IMG/VR virus record: IMGVR_UViG_3300009285_002030
Coordinates: 1 to 30,027 of that record
Length of the DNA stretch: 30,027 bases
Source: a virus
Direction: 5' to 3' (one strand)
Below, in pieces: positions 5,386-12,719 of this stretch. A model generated the notes under the pieces. That model was not told the DNA's origin. It saw only the letters and a program-made list of their open reading frames with translations, and did not search any database. The position numbers and the translations under genes are program-made. How positions within the stretch are numbered: the first letter of the stretch is position 1; each line of letters begins with the position of its first letter.

Positions 5386-6006
5386 ATGACTCAGGAGCTA
5401 TCCGAGATTCCTTCCCAAGACTTGCCTCCTCCCTCTACACCACTGGTTCTTGGGGTTCCAGCGCCGCAAGGTTCAAGCATAGCGCCTACGGTCATACAGG
5501 ATGACCCGTCGGGAGCTCGTGTCTCTACGGGCGCGCCAGTCCCTGTTGCTCAGGGAAAAAACATTTCCGCCCGCCGATCCCGCTGTGGTGCCTTCAAGCA
5601 CCGATTGAAACCTACCCAAGAAGCATTTATCAAGCACTATACTGATCCGACAAGTCCCACGTTTGGGAATGGGACGGAAGCGTATCTTCAAAGTCATCCG
5701 ACCTGCGGGAGTCGGCAAGCTGCTGGAGTTCGCGCTTACGAAACCGTAAGGAACCGTCACGTGCATGCGGCTATCATTGAACAGGCCAAGCAGTTGAAGT
5801 TTGGGAAGGATGAGGCTATTGAAGGTCTCGTCTGGAATATCCAGACCTCTCAAGACCAGGGAAAACTCGCTGACCATCGAGAAGGGACGAAGGTGTATCT
5901 CCAAGCTACCGGTAACTGGAAGGAAGTACAAGAGATCACCCACCTTGAGGATGCCCAAAAGGACGCAATCCGTCGTACTGTCAGTGAGGCTCTAAGAAGT
6001 AACTAA
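5386..6006 (+). CDS. Terminase small subunit-like protein
   Basis: The ATG at 5386 follows a perfect GGAGG ribosome site, so I prefer it to the in-frame upstream TTG at 5350. The 206-residue product has a Pro-rich, probably disordered N-terminus (1 to about 60). It then shows LKPTQEAFIKHYTDPTSPTF, GNGTEAYLQSHP, ETVRNRHVHAAIIEQA and a helical C-terminus. 'LtpkQe.FI..Y' and 'GN.tqAYl.aHP' are the helix-turn-helix signature of small terminases, which recognise the packaging site and load DNA onto the large subunit. It lies directly before the large terminase, as expected. Confidence 0.75.
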   Translation: MTQELSEIPSQDLPPPSTPLVLGVPAPQGSSIAPTVIQDDPSGARVSTGAPVPVAQGKNISARRSRCGAFKHRLKPTQEAFIKHYTDPTSPTFGNGTEAYLQSHPTCGSRQAAGVRAYETVRNRHVHAAIIEQAKQLKFGKDEAIEGLVWNIQTSQDQGKLADHREGTKVYLQATGNWKEVQEITHLEDAQKDAIRRTVSEALRSN

Positions 6007-6128
6007 CTACCAGAGGTTGTGTTTGGGAATGAAACACCTGTCTACTACTCTGATGCAACGCTCTCTAGCAGATAGACTTACACCTAAAATCCTATTAGAC
6101 GGACTGTATATTATAAGACATTGTGAGC

Positions 6129-6353
6129 ATGGAACGGCTTGACGCGGCGCTAGCCTGGGATGCGTGGATGAGGGTGAAAGGTTGGGAGTTGCCCCCCCAC
6201 CCCACCGCATGGCGTCCCTCTCTTGATTCATTAGACCCCCAAGACGCGGGCGAAGCAAAAATGAGCCTCAGCGACCCCCAACACCCGCGACTACCAAAAT
6301 GGGTAACGAGTTCACAGGGAAAGCCCTCCCACAGACATAAAACAACGCCGTGA
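6129..6353 (+). CDS. Hypothetical protein (74 aa) upstream of the large terminase
   Basis: The ATG at 6129 (or GTG at 6123) opens a 74-residue frame: MERLDAALAWDAWMRVKGWE..., a Trp-containing helix followed by a Pro/Ser-rich tail with LPPHPTAWRP and HPRLPKWV. No clear ribosome site is visible. Its stop overlaps the GTG that could start the terminase (GTGA at 6350). The 122 bases before it (6007-6128) are AT-rich with no gene and no convincing promoter. The product is not recognised, and it could be a non-coding spacer. Confidence 0.4.
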   Translation: MERLDAALAWDAWMRVKGWELPPHPTAWRPSLDSLDPQDAGEAKMSLSDPQHPRLPKWVTSSQGKPSHRHKTTP

Positions 6354-6361
6354 GAAGGCGC

Positions 6362-7903
6362 ATGTTAACGACTGAACAAGAAACCCAAGTCCGAACGTTT
6401 ACGACCTTGGGGCGGAATTTTTCTTTGTTTTGTCGAAATGCGTTGGGGTATAGCGACATGATTGGCGAGCATGAAGAACTGTGTCAATTCCTCCAATCCC
6501 CAGGGACTCGCAAGCTCATCCTCATGCCGCGCTACACCTTCAAAAGCTCAATCTGCACCATTGGGTATAGTCTGTGGAGACTCACCCATAAAGACAATCT
6601 TCGGATTTTGCTCTACTCCGACACGAATGAGAAAGCCGAAGGGTTCTTAAACGAGATCAAGAACCACCTCTTAGGGATGAAACCTCAATCCGCCTTCCGT
6701 AAAATCTATGGAGGGTGGGAAGTCGATCCCAAGCGCGGGGTGTGGAATCAAGCGGCGATTGTCATTCGTCCGCGCACCAACGCCCAAGCCGAACCCTCCA
6801 TTGACACCGCCGGGATTGAAACCTCCAAAGTCGGCAAGCACTACGATCTCATTATCTTTGATGACATTGTGAGCGCCCAAAATATCACGACACGAGAACA
6901 GATGGATAAAGTCGAAGACTGTTACAAGAAAGCCCTCTCGCTGCTTCGACCGGGAGGCGAGGTCTTAGTCGTCGGTACTCGCTGGCACTTTGGGGACTTG
7001 TACGGACGACTCTTAGCGCAACCTGGGGCGTCGGGATTCCACACCCATATCCGCAAAGCCGAAGTCGATGGGGAGTATCCGTTTGCGACGCAGGGAAGCA
7101 CCCCGCTCACCAAAGAATTCCTCGCGCAACAGCGGGCCTCGCAAGGCAGCTATTTGATCTCCTGCCTCTACCAGAACAGTCCCGTCGATGACGAGAATGC
7201 CATCTTCAAAGCCAGTGACTTCCGCTTCTACACCCAACGTCCTCAGGGACTGTACATCACCTGTGCGGTTGATCCTGCGATCTCGGAAAACTCCGGCGCG
7301 GATCAGAGTGCGATCACGGTCGTTGGCGCTGATAGCACAGGAGACTGGTATCTCCTGGACGTCGTCGCAGGACACCTCCTGCCGGACGAACTCATCGACC
7401 AGATCATGCGTCTGCATACCCACTGGCGCTTCAGCGCCTTTGGGATTGAAACCAACGCCTTCCAACGGATGTTGCGTCGTGATCTCGACCGTCGGATTGA
7501 TCTGGAGCGCCAACGTGATCCGAGATTCCACTTGTTTCACATCGAGGAGTTCACCGGCACGTCCGCGAACACCAAAGAGATGCGGATTCGCGCTTTGCAA
7601 CCCTACCACGAACGGGGGGCCATTAAATTCCCTGGGGAGCAATTAGAGCTGCTGACAGGACACTGGACGGAATTGGCCTACCAAATGCTCCAATTTCCCC
7701 GCGCCCCACATGACGATATAGTCGATAGCCTTGCGTATCATGTCAATATCTACCGCAAGGGCATGCAAGACGCGCCGCCAGAAGAGTTGCCCTATAGTTC
7801 GGCGGCCTGGTTTGAGCGGGAACAATACAAGAAAACGTTGCGAGTGCGGGCCCGGTTGCCGAGGTGGTCTCGGCCGCCCATCCCGCAGTTGGCGTTTAGT
7901 TAG
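6362..7903 (+). CDS. terL: Terminase large subunit (packaging ATPase/nuclease)
   Basis: The product is 513 residues from ATG 6362 (GAGAAGG just upstream); an in-frame GTG at 6350 would add four. The N-terminal ATPase has a variant P-loop (LILMPRYTFKSS, about residues 53-63), Walker B LIIFDDIV (162-169) and the coupling motif GTRWH (205-209). The C-terminal RNase H-fold nuclease shows CAVDPAISE (Asp304), FGIETNAF (Glu363) and PHDDIVDSLAYH (Asp451/Asp452), the expected acidic triad. The enzyme cuts concatemeric DNA and pumps it into the prohead through the portal. Length and motif order are typical of phage large terminases. The P-loop has F-K-S-S instead of G-K-T/S, a deviation seen in parts of this family. 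Confidence 0.93.
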   Translation: MLTTEQETQVRTFTTLGRNFSLFCRNALGYSDMIGEHEELCQFLQSPGTRKLILMPRYTFKSSICTIGYSLWRLTHKDNLRILLYSDTNEKAEGFLNEIKNHLLGMKPQSAFRKIYGGWEVDPKRGVWNQAAIVIRPRTNAQAEPSIDTAGIETSKVGKHYDLIIFDDIVSAQNITTREQMDKVEDCYKKALSLLRPGGEVLVVGTRWHFGDLYGRLLAQPGASGFHTHIRKAEVDGEYPFATQGSTPLTKEFLAQQRASQGSYLISCLYQNSPVDDENAIFKASDFRFYTQRPQGLYITCAVDPAISENSGADQSAITVVGADSTGDWYLLDVVAGHLLPDELIDQIMRLHTHWRFSAFGIETNAFQRMLRRDLDRRIDLERQRDPRFHLFHIEEFTGTSANTKEMRIRALQPYHERGAIKFPGEQLELLTGHWTELAYQMLQFPRAPHDDIVDSLAYHVNIYRKGMQDAPPEELPYSSAAWFEREQYKKTLRVRARLPRWSRPPIPQLAFS

Positions 7904-7931
7904 TAGTTAGTAGAGAGAGTAGGAGGAACGC

Positions 7932-8078
7932 ATGGCGGACGATGGAGAGAAAGTACGCGCGAAGCACGCTGAAGAGACGGCGCAGAAAGCGCGGAACGCA
8001 GAATTAGCGCGTCGAGCGGTGGTGAAGAAAGCCCAAGACGCGGCGGAGAAGACCGCCTATCGACCCCTGGTAGGCTAA
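7932..8078 (+). CDS. Small charged helical protein (48 aa)
   Basis: A strong AGGAGG site lies before ATG 7932. The 48-residue product (MADDGEKVRAKHAEETAQKA...) is Ala/Lys/Glu/Arg-rich and should be one long helix. Its TAA overlaps the ATG of the next gene by one base. It sits between terminase and portal, where small head-completion or assembly factors often lie, but no function can be shown. Confidence 0.55.
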   Translation: MADDGEKVRAKHAEETAQKARNAELARRAVVKKAQDAAEKTAYRPLVG

Positions 8079-8482
8079 TGCCGACGTTGGAAGCCATCAA
8101 GTCGGATCGACGGTTGGATCAAGAAGGCCAAGCAGCCTTTGTCCTTCGCACCCAAGAGCGGATCGCGCAGATGCGCGAGAAACTCGCCCGTGGCATGGAA
8201 CCCAGGACGAAGGACAACCCCCTCCAAATCTCGGCGGAGGCAGAGCAAGCACTCATTGAGAGTGAGATCGCGCGGTTGGACGGGGAACTCGATATGCGCT
8301 CTCAGGGCGTCTCTCAGGGCGCCTCTCAGGGAACTCCGATGACCCCGCAACCCTTCCAAGAGACGACGAACGCCTTAGTCCTGATGATGGCTCGGTTGAA
8401 AGAGGAGCTGGCTGAGCTGACCGCCAAAGTGAAAGGGATGGATGGAGCTGTATCCGAGCCTCAAACCCCTGCCCACACCTGA
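8078..8482 (+). CDS. Coiled-coil protein between terminase and portal (134 aa)
   Basis: The 134-residue product is mainly helical: residues 1-75 (ERIAQMREKLARGME... EQALIESEIARLDGELDM), then a short linker of three SQGx units (75-86), then a second helix LVLMMARLKEELAELTAKVKG with heptad-like leucines. It is probably an oligomeric assembly protein. The start is fixed by the TAATG overlap with the upstream gene. The family is not recognised. The 3' end overlaps the next small gene in another frame. Confidence 0.6.
   Translation: MPTLEAIKSDRRLDQEGQAAFVLRTQERIAQMREKLARGMEPRTKDNPLQISAEAEQALIESEIARLDGELDMRSQGVSQGASQGTPMTPQPFQETTNALVLMMARLKEELAELTAKVKGMDGAVSEPQTPAHT
8300..8335 (+). repeat. Three 12-base units (TCTCAGGGCGYC)
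   Basis: Three in-frame tandem units encode SQGV-SQGA-SQGT, a flexible linker between the two helices of the coiled-coil protein. The units are nearly identical in DNA, which suggests recent slippage expansion. Confidence 0.8.
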
Positions 8483-8585
8483 GAAAGTCAACGTCAAGGA
8501 AGGCAAGCCGCCTCCAGGAGCGGTGCGGCAACGCACCTACGAACGCCAGTGCTTTCAGAAGGCGTTTGCCAAGTTGATACGTTGA
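8442..8585 (+). CDS. Small basic protein (47 aa), overlapping frame
   Basis: The ATG at 8442 lies inside the preceding gene in another frame and opens 47 codons: MELYPSLKPLPTPEKVNVKE..., then AVRQRTYERQCFQKAFAKLI. It has a Pro-rich N-terminus and a basic helical C-terminus. No strong ribosome site is present, and translation would be coupled to the upstream gene. It fills a stretch that would otherwise be non-coding, which supports it. The family is unknown. Confidence 0.5.
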   Translation: MELYPSLKPLPTPEKVNVKEGKPPPGAVRQRTYERQCFQKAFAKLIR

Positions 8586-8653
8586 TACGACGAAAAGACC
8601 GTGAGCGACTGAGCCGTGTATCCGTTGGATGACATCCTCGCAGAGCTTAAGTC

Positions 8654-8681
8654 GAGGAACGAGGAACGAGGAACGAGGAAT
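8654..8681 (+). repeat. Tandem Shine-Dalgarno-like array (GAGGAAC x4)
   Basis: Four contiguous 7-base units GAGGAAC, GAGGAAC, GAGGAAC, GAGGAAT. Each contains a Shine-Dalgarno core. They lie immediately before the GTG of a 19-codon leader frame and 56 bases before the portal start. Confidence 0.85.
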
Positions 8682-8741
8682 GTGAGTGTTGTGTTCGCAC
8701 GGGTTGACCACCAGCAGTTGACGAACGAGGTACGTGCATGA
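8682..8741 (+). CDS. Possible 19-codon leader peptide of the portal gene
   Basis: A GTG at 8682 directly after the tandem GAGGAAC array opens a 19-codon frame (product MSVVFARVDHQQLTNEVRA). Its TGA overlaps the portal ATG as ATGA. This layout suggests ribosomes load on the array and pass to the portal by coupling. An ATG at 8680 in another frame is followed at once by a stop. The peptide is not recognised, and the portal also has its own weak GAGG site. Confidence 0.4.
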   Translation: MSVVFARVDHQQLTNEVRA

Positions 8742-10678
8742 TTTCGCTTTCGGCTGACGAACTCGCCCGCTGGCGGGCGGAGATTGATTTGGGGGCGGAA
8801 TTCCGTGACAAGGAATTCGGCACCTACCGGCAAGAATCGCCTGGGAGTCCTCCCACCACCACGCTCGCTGGAAGGAATCTGGACTATTTCGAGCAGGGGG
8901 CGCGTTGCGATGACGCGACTCCTCCGCTGAACATCGTCTTCCCCATCGTCAAGAATGTCGTCGCCACATTGTTCTTCCAGAATCCTCGCGTGACCGCGAT
9001 CCCGGAGTTTAAGAGCGACACGGCGGGGGAGGATGCGTTCTACGTGAGCGAACTCCTCAACCGCGACCTACGTGACCCGATCCTTCGCATTAAGGAAACA
9101 GGGCAGTTGGCGACCTTCGATGGGTATGTCCTGGCGTTAGGCGTCGTCAAGATCGGCTACTCCACGGAGTTTGGCGCTGACATTCTTCCGACCAAGGGGG
9201 AAGACCACAAACGCTTTCGAGATCGGATCAAAGCGGGAATGCAGCAAGTCCTCGTTGTGTTGGGGGTTAAACCCCCCAAACCCGTGGAGACCGAACCCGA
9301 CCAGGTGCAGGCGGAAGAATCGATTCGTTCGGAACACCCCTACATCCAATGGGTAAGCGATTTTGACTTCGTGAAAGACCCACGCGCCCGCGACATCTAC
9401 GATGCCCGCTGGGTGGCGCAACGAATTCGTCGGACGGTGGGAGAAGTGAAGCGTGACCGTCGCTACGGGTCGGCAAAGCAGGAGTTACAGGTGGAAACCC
9501 TGGATGATCCCCGCGTCACCGAGTCCTTCATTGAGGACTTCCAAACCGTGGATATTTGGGAAGTCCACTATAAGAATCTCGACTCCCCAACGGGGATTAC
9601 CACCCTGACGTTCGCCGCCACCCAAACGCAGACGAAACCGTTGATGCACGACCACAATGTCTATGACTTAGGGGGGTGGCAATTTGAGGAGTTGGCGTTC
9701 AACAAGCACGGCCATCGCCTCTACCCCATCTCGACTCTCTCGGTCATTCGTCCCCTCATTGACCGGATCAACTCCTCCTTTGATGCGGTCTTGGAACAGG
9801 TGGATAAGTTCCAAGCCAAAATCGCCTACAACGAACGAGTCACCGCTGATGGACAAGTGGCGCTGGATGCCTCAGAGCTTGGGGCGCGTGTCAAAATCGA
9901 AGGCCACGATGATGTCCGTGGGGCGATTGCCGTCATCTCGATGGAACAGGTGAAGTCTGACTTGTTGGTCCTCATCAACCAAGTCGTCGATTTTGTCATC
10001 CTTATCACAGGGTTGACCCGCGCACAACTGACCGGGCTCACCACCGCGAACACCGCCACCGAAGCCCAAATCGGCCAATCGGGACAGAATCTTCGGCGCA
10101 CGGATGAAGCCAATCTGGTGGGGGCATGGTTCAATCGGGTCATCACGAAGTATTGGCGCGCGAAAGCGCAGTTTCAGGACTTAACGGCAATTGACCTTGT
10201 GAAAGACACGGGTCTACCTGACCCGCAGACGGGGATGATGCAGACCCAGTGGTATCCCGCGATTGACGAACAGCGGGCGGAGCGTTTGAAAGCGAGCCGC
10301 TTCCGCTTTGATTTGGAAGTCTCCTCAATGCAGAAGCCGAACTTGGAAATTATCAGAGCGCAGTTTGAGGGCTTCATGCGCGCACTCATGGAGCCGATTG
10401 TGACGCAAGGGTTGGCCCTGGATGGCAAGCGCATCTCTGTGGAGGAGGCCATCCGCCAATGGAGTCGGTTCTTTTCCGAATACGGCCTCCAAGACCTAGG
10501 GAAGTTGGTCGTGCCTATCCAAGACCCCGCCATGCAACAAGCGCTCTTGAATTATGGTCAGCGGTCTGAACCCGCGACCGGTGGGACGAACGGGGGAGTC
10601 AATCCCCCGTCCATCAATCGGGCGAATCTTGTCTCAGCGGCGGCCGGCGAGCGGGGACAGGGGGCGAGTCCCGTATGA
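8738..10678 (+). CDS. Portal protein
   Basis: The product is 646 residues, the usual size for podovirus-type portals. It lies after the terminase and before scaffold and capsid. Visible features include NIVFPIVKNVVATLFFQNPR near the N-terminus, a wing region with acidic and polar loops, the long helices LYPISTLSVIRPLIDRINSS and FDAVLEQVDKFQAK, and the helix QVKSDLLVLINQVVDFVILI followed by TGLTRAQLTGLTTANTATEA, resembling the stem and tunnel-loop region. The C-terminal 60 residues are Gly/Pro-rich and disordered. The protein forms the dodecameric DNA channel at the capsid vertex and docks the terminase. The assignment rests on context, size and these helices; only one cysteine is present. Confidence 0.85.
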   Translation: MISLSADELARWRAEIDLGAEFRDKEFGTYRQESPGSPPTTTLAGRNLDYFEQGARCDDATPPLNIVFPIVKNVVATLFFQNPRVTAIPEFKSDTAGEDAFYVSELLNRDLRDPILRIKETGQLATFDGYVLALGVVKIGYSTEFGADILPTKGEDHKRFRDRIKAGMQQVLVVLGVKPPKPVETEPDQVQAEESIRSEHPYIQWVSDFDFVKDPRARDIYDARWVAQRIRRTVGEVKRDRRYGSAKQELQVETLDDPRVTESFIEDFQTVDIWEVHYKNLDSPTGITTLTFAATQTQTKPLMHDHNVYDLGGWQFEELAFNKHGHRLYPISTLSVIRPLIDRINSSFDAVLEQVDKFQAKIAYNERVTADGQVALDASELGARVKIEGHDDVRGAIAVISMEQVKSDLLVLINQVVDFVILITGLTRAQLTGLTTANTATEAQIGQSGQNLRRTDEANLVGAWFNRVITKYWRAKAQFQDLTAIDLVKDTGLPDPQTGMMQTQWYPAIDEQRAERLKASRFRFDLEVSSMQKPNLEIIRAQFEGFMRALMEPIVTQGLALDGKRISVEEAIRQWSRFFSEYGLQDLGKLVVPIQDPAMQQALLNYGQRSEPATGGTNGGVNPPSINRANLVSAAAGERGQGASPV

Positions 10679-10681
10679 GCT

Positions 10682-11008
10682 ATGAGCAAAGCCTACGTCT
10701 TTCTGAACGACATCGACACCTCCCACGTCGCGGTTGATAAGCGTGAGTGTTGGATGCCCCACAGCGGAGCATACTTCGATCCCGTCATGCGGCAGACCTT
10801 TGACTCCCGCACGAAGAAACGCGCCTATCTGAAAGCCCACGGGATGCGGGAGTGTGGAGAGCTGATCAACCCTGAAAAGCAGATTGGGGGGAGGGAGAAA
10901 ACGAGACGCAATCCCCAGCGCGCCGCGATTCGGCAATACCTTGATTCCTGTGGAGGGACGGAAGGACTCTTGAAGCGGATTCAAGAAGGGCGAGGACACT
11001 TTTTGTAA
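10682..11008 (+). CDS. Small hypothetical protein after portal (108 aa)
   Basis: The product is 108 residues: MSKAYVFLNDIDTSHVAVDK..., then KRAYLKAHGMRECGELINPE and a basic tail (GGREKTRRNPQR) ending in a helix. The segment 'F.s...yLk.hGm.e.Ge..np' looks like a small zinc-less domain frequent in phage head operons, but I cannot name it. It starts 4 bases after the portal stop. The position suggests an assembly or head-completion role. Confidence 0.6.
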   Translation: MSKAYVFLNDIDTSHVAVDKRECWMPHSGAYFDPVMRQTFDSRTKKRAYLKAHGMRECGELINPEKQIGGREKTRRNPQRAAIRQYLDSCGGTEGLLKRIQEGRGHFL

Positions 11009-11034
11009 CGAGTAACGAGAACGAGGAGGGAGTC

Positions 11035-11202
11035 ATGCCGGCAGGCGGATCGTATGGGAACAAAGCGTTGGCAGGGGAAACGGCAACGACGTTGAAGCGG
11101 AGTCCCGCGACACGGGTGTCGTACATCAATACCAAACGGCAGGTCAGGACAAAGGAGGCGTCCCAGCACTTCGGGCACGTCAAACCCTTGCCGAAGCCCT
11201 AA
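11035..11202 (+). CDS. Small basic protein (55 aa)
   Basis: A GAGGAGGGAG ribosome site precedes ATG 11035. The 55-residue product (MPAGGSYGNKALAGETATTL...) is Gly/Thr-rich at the start and basic at the end (YINTKRQVRTKEASQHFGHV). The upstream 25 bases carry repeated ACGAG units like those before the portal. The family is unknown. Confidence 0.55.
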   Translation: MPAGGSYGNKALAGETATTLKRSPATRVSYINTKRQVRTKEASQHFGHVKPLPKP

Positions 11203-11208
11203 TCCCTA

Positions 11209-11343
11209 ATGCCAAAGGCGATGGAACGCCTGCTCAAAGCAAAGGCGCGGAAGAAGTTTGGTTCCACAACGTCTCAGCGGGCAAGGGGCTATATCTACGG
11301 GACGCTGAGGAACACGGGTTGGCAACCTAAGAGGGAACGATGA
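11209..11343 (+). CDS. Small basic protein with YGTLRxTGW motif (44 aa)
   Basis: The 44-residue product is MPKAMERLLKAKARKKFGST... followed by RARGYIYGTLRNTGWQPKRE. The motif 'YvYGTLRkTGWkP' recurs in tiny basic phage proteins of unknown function, often near structural genes. Net charge is strongly positive. The stop overlaps the following ATG. A nucleic-acid or capsid-contact role is possible but unproven. Confidence 0.6.
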   Translation: MPKAMERLLKAKARKKFGSTTSQRARGYIYGTLRNTGWQPKRER

Positions 11344-11480
11344 AGAAGCCGCGAGACAGGATGCCCCGTCGATTTCAAAGATTGGACCGCTACCGCCAGC
11401 GTGACCCTGAGTGGATCAGCAACGAGATTCATTGGATTCTGACGGCCACCCAACAGGAGTGGAAACGGGGAAACCGATGA
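11340..11480 (+). CDS. Small basic protein (46 aa)
   Basis: The ATG at 11340 overlaps the preceding stop (ATGA). The 46-residue product (MKKPRDRMPRRFQRLDRYRQ... ending ILTATQQEWKRGNR) is Arg-rich at the N-terminus and helical after it. The stop overlaps the next start. I do not recognise it. It belongs to the chain of coupled mini-genes between portal and scaffold. Confidence 0.5.
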   Translation: MKKPRDRMPRRFQRLDRYRQRDPEWISNEIHWILTATQQEWKRGNR

Positions 11481-11668
11481 AGCGGCCTACCGATTGGAAC
11501 ATGAAGAAAATTAACGAGTGGTTTCAGCGTTCGATTGACAAGGAACGCGCTCGATTCACCAACATGCCGAAACCTCACACAGGCGGTTTGAGCGTCCCAG
11601 AGAACTTCAGCAACTTCGCGCCACCGATCGTCTCATTTGGGAAGCAAGATGCCCGTCGTCACCGTTAA
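11477..11668 (+). CDS. Small hypothetical protein (63 aa)
   Basis: The start is taken at ATG 11477 (ATGA overlap); an in-frame GTG at 11411 lies within the previous gene. The 63-residue product is MKRPTDWNMKKINEWFQRSI..., with a basic helical first half and a Pro/Phe-rich tail (VPENFSNFAPPIVSFGKQ). The next gene begins inside its last codons. The family is unknown. Confidence 0.5.
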   Translation: MKRPTDWNMKKINEWFQRSIDKERARFTNMPKPHTGGLSVPENFSNFAPPIVSFGKQDARRHR

Positions 11669-12110
11669 CGTCCCAGAGCCGAAAACCGATCCGATGTTAC
11701 GGGGACTCCTCCAAGAGTTTCGGAGTGTCGCCAACGCTCTGCGTGGGCTGAAAACCCCGAACGAGGAAAGCTCCTCGAAGGCGCTCCTCAAGGTCTCTCG
11801 ACATCAAGATGTCCTCCTGCGGTCGGTTCAGCGCATGATGGTGATGATGGCCGCGATGGTGCAACAAAGTTCGCACGATCAGCCGATGCACTCGACGATG
11901 GAAGAGTTGAAGTCCAGTCTGTCGGGATTCGCAAGCGACCTCAAGGACGCCCTGCGTGTTCAACCGACGCATCCTGCTCCCCGCGTGACGGTGAAACCTC
12001 AGATTACCGTGTCCATGGGTGGAGTCACGAAGCGACTGGATAGCTTAGAACAGGCGTTGGTCAATGCCACCATGCGTTCCCGCAATCGGACGTTTGGGAG
12101 CAACTATTGA
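11649..12110 (+). CDS. Hypothetical helical protein (153 aa)
   Basis: The start is ATG 11649, with a weaker in-frame TTG upstream. The 153-residue product begins MPVVTVNVPEPKTDPMLRGL and contains long helices rich in Met (LLRSVQRMMVMMAAMVQQSS and STMEELKSSLSGFASDLKDA), then a beta segment PRVTVKPQITVSMGG and a final helix. The Met/Leu heptads suggest oligomerisation. The location before the scaffold suggests a head-associated protein, but no family is recognised. It overlaps the next gene by one base. Confidence 0.6.
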   Translation: MPVVTVNVPEPKTDPMLRGLLQEFRSVANALRGLKTPNEESSSKALLKVSRHQDVLLRSVQRMMVMMAAMVQQSSHDQPMHSTMEELKSSLSGFASDLKDALRVQPTHPAPRVTVKPQITVSMGGVTKRLDSLEQALVNATMRSRNRTFGSNY

Positions 12111-12460
12111 TGTCCAAACTGTGGACGTGGTTGAGGTGGTTGAGTGGGATGTTCTGTGGCGTGCTCCTAGCGTCCTTCGCCTTACAAGCCAGAGCAGGGA
12201 ACTTCCCAGGAGAACAGCCGGTCTATAGTCGAGACCAGGGTCGGCAAACCCTCTTGTTTTATGTCTCTGGTGGAAACGGGAACGGCAAGGTCGAGTATAT
12301 CTGCACGGCGGATGCCGGAATCACCGCAACTTCCGCACGATGGCAGATTGCCAAACTCGTCTATGACGGCAGCAATCGGGTGTCCACCGTTACGTGGGCG
12401 GGGGGGACGGATAACTTTACCAATGTCTGCTCCGACAGGGCGTCGTTGACGTACTCCTAA
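12110..12460 (+). CDS. Virion-type protein with signal peptide (116 aa)
   Basis: The ATG at 12110 overlaps the previous stop. The first 30 residues (WTWLRWLSGMFCGVLLASFA, then LQARAG) look like a Sec signal peptide with a likely cut after ARA. The mature domain contains LLFYVSGGNGNGKVEYICTA, then WQIAKLVYDGSNRVSTVTWA, then GGTDNFTNVCSDRASLTYS. The 'W.i.k..YDgsnRvt.vtwa.g...f...w.dRasl.Y' pattern is familiar from small beta proteins in phage structural operons. The mature part has exactly two cysteines, compatible with one disulfide. Export of a structural protein is unusual, and the same feature recurs in six other genes here. Confidence 0.65.
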   Translation: MSKLWTWLRWLSGMFCGVLLASFALQARAGNFPGEQPVYSRDQGRQTLLFYVSGGNGNGKVEYICTADAGITATSARWQIAKLVYDGSNRVSTVTWAGGTDNFTNVCSDRASLTYS

Positions 12461-12555
12461 TGCCTTCAGGTCAAATGATCACGACTTGGAACGCCCACAC
12501 ACGCACCAGACCATCTTTTCTTAAGAAAAAGGGTAAGCAAAAGAAACGCAAGTAA
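12460..12555 (+). CDS. 31-residue highly basic peptide
   Basis: The ATG at 12460 overlaps the preceding TAA by one base. The 31-residue product (MPSGQMITTWNAHTRTRPSF...) ends in a run of Lys/Arg (LKKKGKQKKRK). No ribosome site is evident, so it would rely on coupling. Such lysine-rich mini-proteins can bind DNA or RNA, but the function is unknown. Confidence 0.4.
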   Translation: MPSGQMITTWNAHTRTRPSFLKKKGKQKKRK

Positions 12556-12719
12556 GTTTTCGTCGCGTCTGATCCACGCGACACCAGCAAAAGTTCTCGG
12601 CGGCTGTTGGGAGCCCAACCTCCTGACCGTCGCCTTTTTGTTGGCCTCATGGATCGTGGATGCCCCGCCCCTTCATCCAGGGCAGGACGTAGCCGACTCG
12701 TCACGGCAAGGAGGAAGGC
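12556..12719 (+). terminator. Structured non-coding gap with possible intrinsic terminator/attenuator before scaffold
   Basis: This 164-base gap contains two hairpins. GTCGCGT (12562-12568) pairs perfectly with ACGCGAC (12576-12582). A second structure has outer pairing GGCGGC (12599-12604) with GTCGCC (12629-12634, one G-U) around an inner GTTGG/CCAAC stem, followed by TTTTT (12635-12639), the layout of an intrinsic terminator. The strong AAGGAGG scaffold ribosome site follows at about 12708. No clear promoter is visible. Confidence 0.4.

Noticed and set aside
6060-6128. Possible promoter in the AT-rich stretch before the 74-residue gene (TGTATATTAT)
   Set aside because: A -10-like element is present, but no acceptable -35 lies at the right distance.
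7013-7642. Leftward frame of 209 codons inside the terminase gene
   Set aside because: It lies opposite the conserved nuclease domain and shows no motif or ribosome site, so it is a shadow.
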